In this document: positions 7,267 through 8,756 of the stretch, piece after piece
Position numbering within the stretch: the first letter of the stretch is position 1
How the letters are laid out: each line of letters starts with the position of its first letter
Source: Accumulibacter sp.
Lineage (GTDB): Bacteria > Pseudomonadota > Gammaproteobacteria > Burkholderiales > Rhodocyclaceae
Direction of reading: 5' to 3'
NCBI GenBank assembly: GCA_031276375.1
Contig: JAISNE010000162.1
Span: 1-8,756 of the forward strand
DNA length: 8,756 bases
Notes under the pieces: generated by a model
The model's input: the letters and a program-made list of their open reading frames with translations, nothing else
The model's database searches: none
Told to the model about the DNA's origin: nothing
Program-made: the position numbers and the translations under genes

Positions 7267-7293
7267 ATGAAGCGGGCGGTGGTACGCGGATGA
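7267..7293 (+). CDS. Eight-codon leader ORF overlapping the start of the membrane-protein gene
   Basis: ATG at 7267 encodes MKRAVVRG and ends with TGA at 7291-7293, which overlaps the ATG of the next gene (7290-7292) as ATGA. It has the best ribosome site in the area (GAGGAG, five-base spacer), whereas the large gene has none at a normal distance. The arrangement suggests termination-reinitiation: ribosomes translate the leader and restart at the overlapping ATG. It could instead be the relic of the original gene start, put out of frame by an indel. No in-frame start for the large gene lies upstream of 7290. Confidence 0.4.
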   Translation: MKRAVVRG

Positions 7294-8549
7294 ACGTCGA
7301 AGTCACGAAGCCGGCGGTCATGCCGGACAGCGGGCAGGCCATCGACGCCCGGCGCAGGCGCCTGCTGGAAGCGGCCATCAAGTACGTGCCCTGGCCGGAA
7401 CTGGTGGCGCTCGCCGCGCCGTATTTGCTGGTGAAAGACAAAAGACATATAGAAGTCCTGTTGCGCATCTATCTCATGCAGCGGTGGTTCAATCTGTCCA
7501 GCGACGAAGCGGAGTTCGAGGAGCGTGAGCTGCGGGACATCCTGAACGTGCCGTACATGAACGTTTTCTCGCGTGTCGCGCTGCTTGACAAGGAGAACAT
7601 CGCGCAGATCAAGCTGGGGATGATCTTGCTGAAGCTCGCGATGCTCAAACAAGACCTGTGGGAGAGGAGCCGCCTCATCATCGACAAAGCCTTGGCGAAA
7701 CAAAAACTGGGGCTGGAACGGGAGGCCGAAGACGCGGAAACCGTCCTGGTCGTTTTACCGAAAAAGGTCACGGTAAAACAGAAGGCCAAAACCCGATCAA
7801 GAGTCTTCGTCCCCATCCGGAACTGGTCGTTCCAGGCCAGGTTGCTGGGCGGAATCCTCGCTTTTCAGTACGCGGTCATGCTGGCCGCGCCGCGGGACGT
7901 GCTGACCCGGTTTCCTCTGGTCAGGGACTTCGTGAGCGCGATGGAATGGGTTTGCGGCCTGACGGCTTCTGCGGAGAAGAACACGATCACTTATCTGGGG
8001 CGGGCGGCCCGGCACCCCGAACTCGCGCAATTATTTGCCTCCCTGATGATCGCCATGCTGCCTCTGTACTTCTACTATTGGTATCGCTGGCTAAGTTACG
8101 ACCGGAAGCGGAATTACCGTCATTTCGTCCTTTCCCCCTACAACCGCGCAGTGGGCGTGAGCAACGCGGACTTCATCAAGGATGGCCTGTCCGATGAGGA
8201 TCAGGAAAAGCTGGGCGTATCGACGCAAGCGGCGCCGGGAAAGCAGCGTTCCCTGGTGGGCATTTTTATCTGGAGCCTCCTGCTGTTTATTCTTCCGCTT
8301 GGCGCAGTCCTCGCATTTTTTGGATTTGGTGGCTACGAGACTCTTTATCCTGGAAAAGGAGGGGTTTTATGGATGAAAAAGGCACTGCTTAATGTAGGGG
8401 ACGGTGGTGTTATCGGTACCTTTTTTGCGGTATTGGGAATACAAGCTGTTGTTCTTACAGGTTCCTTGGTGACGGCCGCGTTTTTTTGTTGCTGGCGGGA
8501 CTGGTTCTGTTTTATCCGGGAAAAATTGAAAAAAAGGACAGGAGATTGA
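7290..8549 (+). CDS. Membrane protein with an IS5-transposase-like N-terminal domain; function unknown
   Basis: 419 residues. About residues 20-165 read like the N-terminal part of IS5-family transposases (DUF772 region): RRRRLLEAAIKYVPWPELVALAAPY (21-45), then LLRIYLMQRWFNLS (57-70) as in the usual MLRIxFxQxWFxLSD, a helical stretch (about 99-140), and GLEREAEDAETVLVVLP (141-157) where transposases have the VDATxIxAPSSTKN motif with the first catalytic Asp. The rest of the DDE domain is absent. In its place are hydrophobic segments at about 183-200 (weak), 245-268, 321-347 and 373-401, a charged loop (about 269-320), and a basic tail ending in KLKKRTGD. From about residue 330 codons turn markedly A/T-ending, unlike the rest. 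The ATG at 7290 overlaps the leader stop. A membrane protein with a DNA-binding-like cytosolic head is the simplest reading. The homology is my recognition of the pattern, not a search result, and no function is claimed. Confidence 0.8.
   Translation: MNVEVTKPAVMPDSGQAIDARRRRLLEAAIKYVPWPELVALAAPYLLVKDKRHIEVLLRIYLMQRWFNLSSDEAEFEERELRDILNVPYMNVFSRVALLDKENIAQIKLGMILLKLAMLKQDLWERSRLIIDKALAKQKLGLEREAEDAETVLVVLPKKVTVKQKAKTRSRVFVPIRNWSFQARLLGGILAFQYAVMLAAPRDVLTRFPLVRDFVSAMEWVCGLTASAEKNTITYLGRAARHPELAQLFASLMIAMLPLYFYYWYRWLSYDRKRNYRHFVLSPYNRAVGVSNADFIKDGLSDEDQEKLGVSTQAAPGKQRSLVGIFIWSLLLFILPLGAVLAFFGFGGYETLYPGKGGVLWMKKALLNVGDGGVIGTFFAVLGIQAVVLTGSLVTAAFFCCWRDWFCFIREKLKKRTGD
8357..8375 (+). promoter_or_regulatory. 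Internal Shine-Dalgarno and in-frame ATG inside the membrane-protein gene
   Basis: AGGAGG (8357-8362) is followed ten bases later by an in-frame ATG (8373-8375, Met362). Initiation there would give a 58-residue product starting MKKALLNVGDGG, with one membrane segment and a basic tail. A second, out-of-frame ATG at 8369 sits at better spacing but ends after seven codons. The SD may arise by chance from Gly-Lys-Gly-Gly codons. Confidence 0.3.
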
Positions 8550-8550
8550 A

Positions 8551-8756
8551 ATGGCGGAAATGACGCAAAGCAAGCGCCGCCTGGACAAGCGAAGCGCGGT
8601 CCGGCGGAAGCAGCCGATGGGTGCACTGAACATGGCGCGCGAAACGAGGGCGACGACGGAAAACCGCTGGCCGATGGCGTACCGCGGGATGAAGTCCGTG
8701 GAGTATCGTTCCCCTCCCCCGCCTGTGGGGGAGGGCGCCCGGCAGGCTGAAGAGGG
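8551..8756 (+). CDS. Small basic ORF, unknown, runs off the window
   Basis: ATG at 8551 follows the previous stop by one base (TGA-A-ATG) and is preceded by GGAG eight bases upstream (8541-8544), so translation would be coupled to the membrane-protein gene. At least 68 codons are open to the edge. The first ~50 residues are strongly basic (begins MAEMTQSKRRLDKRSAVRR) and contain RWPMAYRGMKSVEYR; I recognise no family. After that the frame reads through REP-like palindrome C and becomes SPPPPVGEGARQAEEG, which is repeat-derived. Either the repeat has invaded the 3' part of a small gene, or the frame is open only because GC-rich repeats rarely contain stops. No hydrophobic segment is seen. Confidence 0.4.
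   Translation, partial: MAEMTQSKRRLDKRSAVRRKQPMGALNMARETRATTENRWPMAYRGMKSVEYRSPPPPVGEGARQAEE
8708..8737 (+). repeat. REP-like 30-nt palindrome, copy C
   Basis: Arms CCCTCCCCC (8712-8720) and GGGGGAGGG (8727-8735) pair perfectly around a six-base loop. It is 28/30 identical to copy B and in the same orientation, beginning GTTCCCC and ending GAGGGCG. It lies inside the small basic ORF at the right edge. Confidence 0.85.

Noticed and set aside
7290..8549. Complete IS5-type insertion sequence
   Set aside because: No DDE catalytic domain follows the N-terminal similarity, and I found no terminal inverted repeats or target duplication typical of an IS around the gene.

Overview
The window looks like chromosomal DNA of a high-GC Gram-negative bacterium, most likely a betaproteobacterium of the Rhodocyclaceae/Nitrosomonadales type. 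This is inferred from base composition, GC-ending codons and gene content; no rRNA or other marker gene is present to confirm it.

Left and centre (about 1-6670, all minus strand): a tight run of five genes that reads as one exopolysaccharide/cell-surface operon. In transcription order they are an AMP-forming acyl-CoA ligase (6670-5024), a PLP-dependent LysA-type decarboxylase (5037-3796), a BioF2/FemAB-like GNAT acyltransferase (3780-2719), UDP-glucose 6-dehydrogenase (2613-1294) and a Wzx-type flippase (1253, running off the left edge). The ligase and decarboxylase resemble the pair found in exosortase A (PEP-CTERM/EPS) loci. UDP-glucose dehydrogenase would supply UDP-glucuronate, the flippase would move lipid-linked repeat units across the inner membrane, and the ligase, decarboxylase and acyltransferase could make and attach a small acyl or amine-type decoration. 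That last step is inference.

Middle (about 6671-7266): a gene-poor divergent spacer. It holds a weak candidate promoter for the operon, two 30-nt REP-like palindromes, another GC-rich inverted repeat, a five-copy heptamer tandem repeat (TCAGGGA), and a TATAAT promoter facing right.

Right (7267-8756, plus strand): an 8-codon leader ORF with a strong Shine-Dalgarno sequence overlaps the start of a 419-codon gene. Residues about 20-165 of that gene look like the N-terminal DNA-binding part of an IS5-family transposase. The DDE catalytic domain is missing and is replaced by a multi-pass membrane region. The gene's last ~90 codons are AT-richer than the rest and contain an internal AGGAGG-ATG start. 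One base after its stop a small basic ORF begins and runs off the window through another REP-like palindrome. The 28/30-identical palindromes at 6866 and 8708 bracket this unit. The transposase-headed membrane protein and its translational architecture are the most unusual things here.
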